Assembly: GCF_003073045.1 (NCBI RefSeq)
Contig: NC_037600.1
Span: 14,465,188 to 14,529,187 of the forward strand
Direction of reading: 5' to 3'
DNA length: 64,000 bases
Origin: Pomacea canaliculata
Lineage: Eukaryota > Mollusca > Gastropoda > Architaenioglossa > Ampullariidae
Shown here: in pieces, positions 34,996-46,476 of the stretch
How positions within the stretch are numbered: position 1 is the stretch's first letter
Layout of the letters: every line of letters starts with the position of its first letter
The notes under the pieces: generated by a model
What the model saw: only the letters and a program-made list of their open reading frames with translations
Told to the model about the DNA's origin: nothing
Databases searched by the model: none
Made by a program: the position numbers and the translations under genes

Positions 34996-35925
34996 TCACG
35001 CACACAAACACACGTGCACACGTACACACAAATCCACACAGACACACCCAAAAGACCTATACGAGTCACTGAATTTCACAAACCAAGGACCATAAGAAAT
35101 AAAGGTGTCTGTCTATAAGAAAACTCTTCTCCTTAATTAAAGAAAAGCATAAAGTATTTAAATATTTTATTATTAGTCATTAAGAAGTAAGTACAGGAGA
35201 TATCTCTAAAGGCTGAGAAACTATATAAAAAAAACAACAACAAAACGAAAAGATTTTCATGAAAAGTGCAGAAAACAATTGCCTGAGGCACTAGAGTCCA
35301 CAACTACTTCAGACGCAAACAACTAGATGCAGGGTTGAGTCTTTGAAGAAAGGAAAGAATTTCTTGAGTTATTTTTTAACTGAATTTAATTTTTTTGTGT
35401 CTCAGTAAAATATAAGAAGTCATTTCATCCTCCGGGATTTTATTATTTGTTTCGGCAATATCGGGCTTATTTCTTCTTTTCCTTGAGTCAGGAATCCAGC
35501 AAGTAACCCCGGACACCTGTAGTTCACACTTTGAAGTCATCATCAGGATAGTATTCTCTATTATCAGCCACACATCAACAAAGCTTTATTGTTGTATAGT
35601 TAGTAGATCACCAAAACATTGAAAATGTTACCGGTCGACTCGACCATTCGTAACAAAACATTAAAACATACATACATAAGGCATGCATAGACACACATCG
35701 TCACACGCGCTCACACACACACACACACACACAGACAGACAGACAGAGGCCCTCTGACTGACATGCATACACGCCTACAAAACATAACAAAATCCAGAGT
35801 TTATTTTCCAAACTCCGCTAGCAAAAGACGCCGGACCTCGTGAGTGGCTCAAGAGTAGCTTGTGTTATCTCCCCTGGCCTATGGAAGACAAGAAGGAAGA
35901 TCTTCATTCAGCTTCTGAGCGTCTG
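30410..35925. other. Long intergenic stretch between genes D and C
   Basis: I see no convincing exon here. It holds a SINE head on the - strand (about 32505-32560, TAGCCGAGGGTTAGATCGC A-box-like), CAGT-rich low-complexity DNA (32775-32905), a large CA-rich block (34838-35045), (CA)n(CAGA)n at 35712-35748, and otherwise AT-rich sequence. Confidence 0.55.
34838..35045. repeat. CA-rich microsatellite block
   Basis: Compound ACAC/ATATAA/CGCACA repeat with a pure (CA)n core at about 34962-34992. It produces long but meaningless frames on both strands. Confidence 0.9.
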
Positions 35926-35934
35926 ATTCGCTGT

Positions 35935-36231
35935 TTTTGTTCACAATCTTTTTCTAGTCATTACCGTACATCTTCTGCAAATTAAATGAAACTGAATTCC
36001 GGTTACGTGTTCCTGGCTGGTACTTCTATTGGTTGATGAACTGACCTCCGGGGTCTGAAGCATATCGCAATAGAAGTTTTAACTCTTTTATCGATAAACA
36101 AAACATTGCAATTGAAAAGAAAACACCATAGAAAGATTTTTGCCAAGATAGCTAAGGTGTTTGTGTCTGATTACAGGAAATACTTTAGCCAAGAGGTATA
36201 AAGCCTTCTGCAGTGAGTCATTCTTCACACT
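35935..36231 (+). promoter_or_regulatory. Gene C promoter
   Basis: A diverged upstream block (ACCGTACATCTTCTGCAAATTAAA, from about 35963, is the counterpart of ACCGTATTTCTTCTGCAGATTA) is followed by CAGGAAATACTTTA (36173-36186), TATAAA (36197-36202) and TCACACT (36225-36231). The leader exon ends at the donor ttaca|gtaagt (36285/36286). Confidence 0.65.
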
Positions 36232-36279
36232 CGCCCTGCCGACCGGTACAAGTCAGGTAGAGAGCAGGTCCCGAGGCTT

Positions 36280-36545
36280 CTTACAGTAAGTCCTTCACTT
36301 TATACAATAAGTTCTTCATTATCTACAGTAAGTTCTACATTATTCACAGCAAGTTCTTCATGGCAAACATTTAGTTCTCTATTGTATACGGTGATGTCTT
36401 CATTGTATACAGTTCTCCATTATTTGCAGTTTGCGCTGTATTATCCACAGTTATTTAGAGTAAATTTTTCATTATATACAGTCATTTCTTTCTTACATAG
36501 TAAATTCTTCGTTATTTTCAGTAAATTTTTTAACATAGTATTTTT
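36280..36545. repeat. Degenerate ~21-bp tandem array seeded at the leader-exon splice donor of gene C
   Basis: Starting with the real donor TTACAGTAAGTCCTTCA, imperfect copies of 'TACAGTAAGTTCTTCATTAT' follow for about 260 nt. At least three early copies keep GTAAGT or ATAAGT in the same context; later copies decay. The intron of gene A at the same place lacks this array. Confidence 0.65.
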
Positions 36546-37219
36546 TATATAATGTAAATAAGTAAAAATATTTCGATTCCCAATTCGAAGAACTGTCTTC
36601 GTGGAGTTTGCACGTCCTCTTCCCGTCCACAACTTTTCTCTGGCTACTTCGATTCGCACTTCGTGTTTTGAGTCTTTTGTATTTATAAATCTGGTGAAGA
36701 TTTTGTGACCGGAAATATTTGAACTTAACTCTTGTTTGCATTTATGTTAGTTGGTAATGGTTTTATTGTTTGTTGTTTCTCTTGAAGTCGCAAATGCCAC
36801 GAACAGATCAGCGAAAAGTGAGAATTATTGTACACAGTCAATTTCTCTTTTCTTCAATTAGAACAGTAACGGAAATGTTATTTATCTTTATACGCTCTTT
36901 TTGTTTTGTTTTTTGCTTTGGTTTATTTTTATTTTGTTTTACACCAAACCAAGCGTTTTCGTTATTCTTTGCCTTATTGAGGTGGGTTTGCCTTGGTCTT
37001 TAGCTTAGTTCTTTGTCCAGTCTGCTCATCCCTTGATGTCTTTTGTTTCGCCATTTGTGGTCTCTGTGTGTGCGCACTTGCTTATGTAAGAGCAACTTAA
37101 TAGTATGAACGAGTTGAAAACATTGAAAAGTATATTTGAAAGCTCCTGATAGTTATTTTTATCATCTAGAAGATTCTAGTCGTGCTATTTTTATTTCTGT
37201 GCTCAGTTAATTGCCGGCC

Positions 37220-37497
37220 ATGGAGGTTCAGAAAGGACTGTTCCTGTTGGCTGCAGCCTTGATTACCACGGCAACCGCAGCCAACTCCATTGTGAATGTG
37301 ACCGACCTCTCCATTTCTGCGGACAATCCAGTAAGATATAAATTTAAATTATTTTTAGTTTGCTTTGTTCACATGATGTTGTGCACATTTAAGGGTTTTG
37401 ATGGGGAGTAGATGAGTAGATGGCGGATATGAAAGAGAAGAATTCGGCTTGAGATCAAAGCTTCAGAGGATAAGAGGCACTGGTCTAATTTAATCAA

Positions 37498-37528
<31 letters not shown>

Positions 37529-40500
37529 CTTTTAGTGAGTGACCACAATAGGTCACAGTGTGCTCACCTGATGTACTTGCCTTGTCACAGGTGGTGCAGG
37601 CGGGGGCTTCAGGAGCAAGTGTGGTCGATGCTGTCGTCAATCTCATTTACCACTCGTGCATCTTTCCGGAGGACTACCTGTTCCTGAGACGACTTGCCTA
37701 CGTGGAAACACGGGACGGGACCATCCCTTACACCTATGACCCCAACTATTACTATGCCGGCATATGGAGGGTAACAAAATTCCTCCTCGAAACAGCTGAT
37801 AAAAAACGATGATAGCTGACAGATTTGGTTCTGCAATGTGGTGTGAAATACGTACATTATTTATTCCAGAACAATGATAATGTGTTGTGAATAGTGAATA
37901 TATACTTATCCATACTTCTCTCCCTATTGCTAGGGTTTTAAAATGTCATCAATCATGTAATTTCTACATGATTTGTACAAACGAAAATGTGATAAGGAGT
38001 CTAGAATTTTTGTGATATAAACTAGAAACAATAACGAAAAACAGCTTTCAGGTGAACATTTTTTTTTTCAAATTATTATCTTTTGTAGCTGTCTGATAAT
38101 GATCTGAACTGTGCAGGTGTCACAACCGATGTTCCAAAGCACCCAACGGTTCCCAGTCTCCGCGGCATTGCAGGCAAAGTACAGGCAGATAGAAGACGCC
38201 TTCGGAATCGCCTGGCAGAATGTTCAGTGGCATGACCTGCAGAAGCCTCTGTACTCCGCTCTGGCGGCCATGTTATACATCACCTTCGCGGTATTACACC
38301 ATTGTTACTGCTTTCTGACTCAGTCTGTCGGCCTTTTTTTTTTTTTTTGTTGTTGTTGTTGTTGTTGTTGCTGTATCTTTTCTTTCTACAGCTTGTGATA
38401 AATGCTTTGAATTTTTTCCGTTTCATTTCTATTGTGAATTCTTTTCTGGTCATTATCTTTCTCTAGTCGTCGTCTTTCTCTTATCTTTATCTTTCGTTCA
38501 TGCTTCTCAAAATACCTTTCCTATGTTATTCTTTCGGGTTTGGGGCGGATGGTCACGCAGTGGCTAGTTGGATGTCCTCAGTTCGTATCTCGCATAAGAT
38601 ATATATCTTTCTGGATGTGACATCTGTTTACAGGCATCTGTGGTTATTCTGAATACTCCGATTTCCTTCATCCTGTGTATTGTGTGTGTCGCGTGTCGGC
38701 GATTGTTCTGCTGTCCGTGTTGTTCTTCCCGTACTGTGCTGGCCCGTCGCTGGGTGTGTGCGTCCGGATGGGGAGAAGCAAAGGACGGTTTACCTGGGTC
38801 CCTGTGTAACCCTATCCGTCTCGCGAGCCCTAGAGCCCTGACTCGCGGCGTCGTCGTCGCGCGTCCGCTGCTCGCAGGGTCTTCACAGGTCTCTTCTTTT
38901 CGGGACGGGACAGAAAACCCCTCCTCTCTTTGGCTTCCTCCCCCCCCTTTTCTTTGTCTTTTTCTTGCCTTTCGCGCGCGTGGGGTCATTGGCGCGTTTT
39001 TTTCTGTCTTTTCTGGAGAGTCTTCATCCGGCTACGGACGGCGCCGGACGTGGGGGATGGTGCGGGACCGTGGCCCTAGCGGCCGGCGCTGGTCTCTCAC
39101 CATCACAAGCCATTTTGGGCTTCCATTTACACTTCCATTTGTTTCTACTTATCCTACCTGTTCTCCATGTTTTATGCTACGTGTTTTTCGTCGTTGAAGT
39201 ATCATCCGCCATTGTGTCAACCGGCCTACCCGTACCCGCGTCACCTCGTCGGCGTGTGAACTCGTGACCCCGCTGCGCGAGTGTGCGGCCAGCCTTAGGT
39301 GGAGCAGGGTTAGGGCCGGCGAGCAGGGGTTCACGTGACCAGCGGCCTACCCAAGCCTCGTACCTGGACGAGAGGAGGGAGGGTGGGGCCAGCTGGAGGA
39401 GAAGAAGAAGGGGGGTAGGGTCGAGCGCTGGAGCGGCACGCAGAGCCAGAGGGCGGGCTGCCGCCCGCGGACACTTCGTGCGGACAGTTGATCTGCCACC
39501 CCGCAGTACGTGCGGGTGGTGGGCATTTTTTGTGTTTGCTTCGCATCTCGCCTGTACACAGGGCAACTCTTTTATTGTGTTTATTTTTTGTGTGTTTACT
39601 CTAAGCAGGTGTTAGAGACGCTTGAGATTTTTTTTTGGAATTATTTTGATACTTGCTTCCTATTAGTGTTATTTTATGTTAGTTAATAAAGCTGTTTGTT
39701 TTGTAAACTTTGTCTTTGTCGTCGTTGTCGTGTGGTCTGCGCTCAGCCTGTGGTTCGAATGGTATGTCAGCAAGCCGTCTCCGGCCGAGCGGAGGGGGTT
39801 GCGCGTTCGTTCCGGCTGTGCGAGCGGTTACGGGCGTGCATCCTCCGCCGTCTGGGGGTGGTACGCGACAGTGTGTGTGTTTTCTTATATGCAAGCGCTT
39901 TGATCCGGGTTTCAGGGTTATAGTTCTAATTAAATATAAATTGTAACTTGTACTGGTAAGAAATAACCCCATTAAGCATGAAATATTAAAAGGTTTTCGT
40001 GTTGATTAAATAAACCTACTTAGGAACGACCAGTCCCATCAACATCCGAAGAGCAAGGAACCTTTCGGCAAGATCTCTATCGGTTATCCGGATCTGCAAC
40101 GAACTTCACGCGTTCAGTTGAATTTTGGAACGGAGGTAAGATGTGTGCGTACATATGTGTGTATGTGTGTGTAAGAACGAATTTGTATTACTCGACCGCT
40201 GACAGATGATTTTTTCCCAGTAACTACTAAAACGAGGCAGATGTGTACAAAGCTTCCGGTTTGGTCACACTCATTGCTTAGGCTCGTCGAGACTAACAGC
40301 GGAGAACTTCGCAAAAGGCCAAGCGTTGGTCTCGGCAGACAGCAGTCCACATATACACATCCGTGGTTTATTTGTTTGTGTGTGTGTGTGGATGTGTGTA
40401 GTGTGTGTGAGAGATCGTTCACTGATGTCTTGATGTTGACTCAGCTTGCAGTGGGACACAGCAGGCAGACGTCGTCTTCGTCCTCGACAGCGCCACTTCC

Positions 40501-43500
40501 AACGAGAACTTCAAACGCATGTTGGAATACGTGTCGTCTGTCGTGGACGGGCTGACTCTGGACAGTCAGCTGATCCGGGTATCTCTGTATCAGTTTGGAG
40601 CAGGAAATCTTCGCAACGAATTCCGGCTGACCTCGTTTAATCAAGTGAAATCCGATGTAAGTTTCCTACCTCATCCTTGACATCACATCGACCTGCTGCT
40701 GATTAATTAGACTAAATGGAGAGTTCATCTTGTTGAAGAGTTATGTACAAGGAAGATGGACGCAAACGGGGCGCACATGTTTAGAGTAATAGTGCTAACA
40801 GTGTTCTCTCAAGTAGCTTTCATTACATGGAATTCACTGAACATTACGACCGCCCTTGTAACAGATGTTGAGAAATTTTCAGACGATATATCGCTGCTAA
40901 CTACTCCAGGTTTTTGTCTTGTCCAGATTTTGGCGGCCATCAAGAGTGCATCTCAAATGTCTGGAGCGACTGCAGGTACCTCGGACACTGGTTTTTTTCT
41001 GCGAAGTGCTTTGGCCGATGCCTTCAAAAGCACTGGACGTGCCAACGCTGCCAGGATCCTCATCTTGGTGACCGACAACCAGCCATCCAACACGGCTTCC
41101 ATGCAGGTCAATACGAAGAGGGATTTGGTTTGACAGACTTTGCAAATAGTAATAGGATACAAGTATCCTCCTGATCCTCTATGTGATTTTGTAATGCTCA
41201 AGTGGTCCCTATGGTGGATGGAGTTTCTGAAAATGACGAAACGAATTCGAATAGAATAAAGTGCTTTATTTTCCTTTCTTGTCAGAATGTTCAAGACTTC
41301 GTATTCCAAGTGTCGGAAAACAGCGAAAAACTTGTCCTTTCATGACCAATCAGACTTTTATAATTATTATTATTAGTAGTAGTACCAGCAGCAGCAGCAG
41401 CAGTAGCAGTATGATGTCAATGCGCAGGTCTCAAATGGTGGACAGATACAGTATATAAACTTTCTACTTGCAGGAGGCGAGGAACATGGCTGTAGCTGAA
41501 GGGGTGTCTGTGTTCACTGTCGGGGTAGGCACTGGTGCTGTCTTAAATTCCCTTGCCACAGTTGCTACTGAGCCGGCGTGCGACCATCAGCTCAGGGTGG
41601 ATCAGTTCCAGCACTTGAAAGACATCGTACAGGAGACGCAGTTCAAAATATGCAAAGGTGAGTCGTTCATTCATCTTGATGTGATCCGTCAGCAACGAAA
41701 ATTTGTTAGTTTGCTGCTTCAGCAATGTGTTATGAAGATGTATTTTTGCCTCTGCTTCGTACAGTCAAAAGGTCTGCAATATGGAGGGGACAGTCTTAAC
41801 TCCGAGGGGGAGCCATAACCCCATGAAGCACCCTGAAATGTTATAGGATGGACTTGCTCCAGGATGTGAACTAAAGGGTTATATCCATCTGAGTCAGGGT
41901 TGACTATATTCAGTCCCCACCGGCCTCCATTTAAGAGCTACATGAGTATAGAAACCATACCAATGAGTACAGATGTGTTATATCTGTTTAATAATGCGGC
42001 AGTAAATATATTTATCATAATGGCTACAGAAAATTGACTATTTGCTCTTTGTGTATAGAGCCTATGATGGCGCTGGGGATGATCCGCTGTCGTCTGGACC
42101 AATGTCGCAACGTAGCTTTTCCTATGATGTCCCAACAGATGACGATCAGAGTGAGACTTCTTTGGTCACGTGTTCTTTGGTCTAAGCTGTTTTAGTAGAT
42201 CTCACAAGCCTTTATCATAGGACTTTACTTTTTTAATTTTGCACGAATAGTAGCTATGAAAAATGCTTCCGTTACTTTATTTAAAAAAAAAAAACTTTCC
42301 CTCTGACGAAAGTTCTGCGAGGTAAACAAATGAAAAAAAATGTCTTTCGGGGCTAGGAGGGTTAGACAAAATAACTAGAAAGACAAATATTTTTGTTCGT
42401 AGGCCAACACCACCTGCAGCAGCGGTAACATCTACGTCTCCCCTCGCACCCCCAGGCCCGACCAGTACTTCCGGGACGTCGCGGACAGAATTCTGACCAC
42501 ATCCGCTGACGTGGCTTCCGTGTCCATCATCGCCAACTCGCCCTACCTCTACGTCACGTTCCTGGAGGCCACGTCCAGCACTTCCAACTGTTTTGCATTA
42601 ATCGAAGCCGTCAACGGCATTCCAAGTAAGTGTATCTCCTCCACAAGTATTTAAACATGTGTGAGAAGTCTATTCATGTAAAGAGCAATAATTTATTTAT
42701 CGTGAGGCGAGTGTAGTAAGAATTGTGAAAGAAGTGTTTATTAAGAAGTATGCTCTTGTACAGAAGTCGATAAACATGTAAAATATATGCTTCAGAAGTA
42801 GATAAACATTTGAAAGAAGTATGTATTTGTAAAGTATTTATTTTATACAAGAATATTTATTGTTAATTATGTATTGTGTTAGAGGTAGGCATTCATTTTA
42901 TAAGAAATATTTATTGTGTTAAAGTATGCTTTTGACCAGAAGTAAATAAACATAAGTATAATGACTTCTTACACTTGTTTATCGTTTTTTCCAATATTCG
43001 ATTGTCTAAATTTTTTAATCTCATTGTTGTGATAATTTCGCTCTTTTGTCAAATATTTAGTTCAATTTTTACATTTTATTTTGTTTCAGCTACCACCCAA
43101 ACCCCGTGTACAAGTAAGTATCTGTCTTGTCTGTTCACACATAAAACTGCGTATGCGTGAGGATCTGGCATGCGTGTGCCTAACTGACCGAATTTTTTTG
43201 TCCATATTTTTAAAATAAAAACGGCCTGACCGATTCATATTGTTTGGTGGTGTTTATAAACTATATTTTCTTTGTCTGTGTCTTTTCAGCGGACTATCCA
43301 TACCCGACTACGAACCCTTGCCTCACGGTGGGTAGAACAGTGGACCGCTTTCCCTACCCATACAGCACCAGCCTCTTCATACAATGCGACTTGCAGAACG
43401 GGATGTACATCACCCACTGCCCACCTGGTCAGATTTTGTGGTTGTTGTTGTCCTGGTAATATTGTATCAGTGTATTATTTACTTTTTTCCTATCTCTCTC

Positions 43501-44812
43501 ATGTTTCGTGATTGTCTACAGCTAGAGCACGAACTTGTATTACTGGACTGCTGGCAGACAATTTTTACAGTTAACTGCTAAAACGAGACTGGTGTGTACA
43601 CAACTTCCGGTTTGGTCGCATTCATTGTTTAGACTCGCCGAGACTAACAGCGGAGAACTTCACAAGAGGCTAAGCGTTGGTCTTGGCAGACAGACAGCCA
43701 TCCAACTATACATCCATGGCTAGAGCTTAAATTCTGACAACCAGTAACCACGTGTGTGTGTGTGTGTGCAAATGAGTGAGAGAAAAAAATACTGTCCAAC
43801 GACACACAGCATCTGGTGCATGCGCTCACGCGAATGTTTCAGATCGACCTTTCTTCAGCCAAGACTGCAGATACTGTGTGGGAGCGAACAGCCCGATCTT
43901 GTCCGGGTGCGGCACACCGGTGACCACTGGCTACTGCGGTCTTCCCGTCAACCCCTGCACGGTGGAGAACCTGAGAAACAACCGTTTCTTCTTCGCGTGC
44001 CCCACCAACGATCGCGAGTACCTGCAGTGCGACATGTGGGGCGGGGTATTCGTCCAATCCTGCCCCATTAATGAGGTGAGACAAACCATGACCTTTCACT
44101 CTACTCTTTTGCTGTCATCCACCTAGAATATCCTGTCCTCCCCTCCCTTGATCTCTTCTATTTCTTTCTAGTTTTGAGTTGTTTATGTCACTGCTCCTGT
44201 CGTGGATTATAAATCACGACATTAGGGGCCGGTAGTTGTAAAACCTATGATGTCCTCCAGGTGATTTGCCGACAATCCTACACACTAGCCTGCGCACACC
44301 TCACTTCAGATTCATGACTTCAAAGTCTTTTTTCCCGCTTCGTTGTCCAGGTGTGGCGAGAGAGCGCTCTCACTTGTGAGGTCCTGCCAGATGTTATCAA
44401 CCCCTGCAACGGTGTTACCCGGTTCTTCCCTTATCCCAAGGACCCCCACAAGTACATCATGTGCGACAACAACCAAATTCCGTTCGTCATGCCCTGTCCT
44501 CCAAACTTCGTCTGGGACCAGCCGGACACGACCTGCGTACCTCCAGGCTTCACCCTATCAGGCGATCACCCCGAGTACCACATCGTGATTCCTGCCACCA
44601 CCCAGGCGCCTATCGTCATTGGCACCGGCGGCATCGTCTCCAGAGGGTTTGCGTACCCGTGTACCCGTGAAAACATTGCGGCAGAGAGGCTGTACTTCCC
44701 GTACGCCCCAGACGAGAACAAATACATCCAGTGCGACCTATGGGGCGATGCGTTCCTCAGGTCCTGCCAGCAAGGCTTCTACTTCTTTGTAGAGTCCAAC
44801 ACTTGTGTCTGA
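37220..44812 (+). CDS. Gene C: secreted lysozyme-like/VWA/four-CBM14 protein (774 aa), intact
   Basis: There is a leader exon at about 36228-36285. Coding exons are 37220-37330 (exon from 37207), 37591-37770, 38117-38290, 40024-40135, 40445-40656, 40927-41106, 41474-41657, 42059-42150, 42403-42625, 43090-43113, 43290-43427, 43843-44075 and 44351-44812. They join to 775 codons without a stop, with the same phases as B. Layout: signal peptide 1-20; lysozyme-like domain about 38-190 with Glu76 in YVETRDG then AGIWR; VWA about 201-384, MIDAS D206-S-A-T-S; an unrecognised region to about 489; 8-residue microexon linker; CBM14 modules 1-4 to the C-terminus with a Pro/Thr linker before the last. It is extracellular and probably chitin-bound. 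It differs widely from A and B except in the last module and the start of exon 6. A polyadenylation signal lies at 45171. This is the best candidate for the functional long member. Confidence 0.88.
37498..37529. repeat. (ATTG)n microsatellite in intron 2 of gene C
   Basis: Eight ATTG units. Confidence 0.9.
38555..39930. mobile_element. SINE head plus GC-rich insertion in intron 4 of gene C
   Basis: Intron 4 is about 1.73 kb here and about 250 nt in A and B. It contains a SINE-like start (GCAGTGGCTAG..., B-box-like AGTTCGTATCTCG, then TGTGACATCTGTTTACAGG, 38565-38640). A distinctly GC- and CpG-rich block follows (about 38690-39530), then a T-rich tail with AATAAA (39684), then another CpG-rich piece to about 39860. 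It could be an LTR or other retroelement fragment. Long frames on both strands look like by-products of composition. The family is not recognised. Confidence 0.4.
40163..40410. repeat. Intronic repeat, copy 1 (intron 5 of gene C)
   Basis: About 205 nt, from 'CGAATTTGTATTACT' through 'CTTCCGGTTTGGTC' and 'GAGACTAACAGCGGAGAACTT' to a (TG)n run, are repeated in intron 12 of the same gene. It ends about 35 nt before exon 6. Confidence 0.8.
42640..42960. repeat. AT-rich degenerate tandem repeat in intron 10 of gene C
   Basis: Imperfect copies of a 'AGAAGTAGATAAACATGTAAA' type motif mixed with 'TATTTATTGTGTTA' units fill most of the intron. Confidence 0.5.
43518..43770. repeat. Intronic repeat, copy 2 (intron 12 of gene C)
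   Basis: Diverged copy of 40163-40410 in the same orientation, again ending in a (TG)n run, just upstream of exon 13. It is absent from the matching introns of A and B. Confidence 0.8.
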
Positions 44813-44819
44813 TCAGACA

Positions 44820-46470
44820 ACAGTCGCAGGTCTTCCCAATCTTGGGTAGAAAAAGCCGCTTGAGTTTTGTAAACTGCGTCCAACGAGTATTTTTTTTCTA
44901 CTTTTATATTCTTTTTAGCAATTGCTTCGATGTGGCAGTAGTCGGGAGGAAGTCACAGCATTTGATCTGAATTTTTTTCATGTATTTTCTAAATCGTCAA
45001 AAGCTTGTTCAAAACTAAATAATAAGCTGCTATTACTGTAAATATACAAAGGGAAAGCTTGTACAGCTGATACTAGTATGTACACAATGGCTGTTCTGAG
45101 TGTAGCACTGAAACTGCTTTCTTGCTTTTAGGTTTGTTTTTCTTTCTACTTTTGCTGTGCGTTCAAGAAAAATAAATGCAATGCGCTCTTAATGACATTT
45201 CTTTCCCATTATGCAAACTACAAAATGTGTTTACATCTAGAAATAAATGTTATGAAAGCAAAGCTTGTTGGAGTCTTGCTAGGCTTTATAAACTTCTCTC
45301 TATCACACTAAAAAAGGAAACAGACAGTAATGTTCTTAAGCTCAATGACAAGACTGCCATCAAGTTCTACCCACTCTCTTTCTTTTAGCCCTTGTGTGTG
45401 TGTTTGGAGATAGAAGAAAGTTGAGATAAAGATGACAACAATAGAGATTTCCCCAAACAGCAAACAATTTTGAAGCTAACGCTTGAATTCTGCCATCATG
45501 ACCACCACATTCAGTCCTTTGGATATGACAGAAACGACAATAATTCACATAAAAATTGCTAAACAAACCTATCTTGTCACACAAACCCAATATTAGGAGC
45601 ACTCCTATTACCAAAAAGTGTTTTGGTTTTATTTGTTTATTTATTTATTTTTTTTTTTTGGAAAAGACAAAATTCTATTGAACTTCGTAAACGGCGAGTT
45701 TATCATTTGTAAATGCCAAACTTGCAATTTACAAATGTCTCATAAACGTATATAAATTTTCTGCTTGAATTCAGACCTTAAAAACAAAGTTGCAAGCAGT
45801 TTAACTAGTATTATATGTAATATGTTTGCACTTCTTTGTCTACAAACATAACATTGACTCTTAAATTGACTCTCAACTCATCTACAGCTATGTAAATCAG
45901 CAAACAGAAATCTCAATCCTCAATAATCCATATAATGACACTTCGATGAAAAGGATATTAGTTAGACAGAGAAAGATTAGGTAACAACAGTCCAAGCCAT
46001 TACATGAGATAGTAATTAATTTAACAAAATAATTAGACAAAAGGTATCTAACCATTTAACACAAATCACAGACTGCCGCAGTAAAATTCAGAGTTTATGT
46101 TGTAATACTGTTGTGGTGAGAAAAAAGTCATACATTTATATTTTTTATTAAAAATAAATAATTACTTCCATGACAAAAGAAGACGGCCGACTCTACCAAA
46201 CCAAAAGTGTCTGTGGTACAGCAGTCAAAAAATTCACAGGCGACGGATGAATCATTCTAAAGAAACACATTCTGACTAAAAATGTTGTGAATTATGTTTG
46301 AAAAAAAAAACAACAACAAATAATCATTCTTACGCATTATTTCACATTTATATGAGCATCATTAATACTTTCCCTGCTAGCACTGAAGAAATCCCTCATC
46401 TGCTTTATTCACATCACCCCCGACAAGGTCCACAACCAATATCACACTCGTCGGTTACCTCCCTTCACAA
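44820..46470. other. 3' flank of gene C and intergenic DNA
   Basis: Contains the polyadenylation signal of gene C (AATAAA at 45171) and otherwise AT-rich sequence. No exon was recognised on either strand. Confidence 0.55.
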
Positions 46471-46476
46471 TGGCGC

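Noticed and set aside
34755..35118. Long reading frames on both strands through the CA-rich block
   Set aside because: The translations are Thr-His or Cys-Val repeats produced by (CA)n; no splice signals or conserved content.
38564..39615. Several 100-185 codon frames in the GC-rich part of intron 4 of gene C
   Set aside because: Open on many frames at once because of high GC; Arg/Ser/Pro-rich without motifs; inside an intron bounded by proven family exons.
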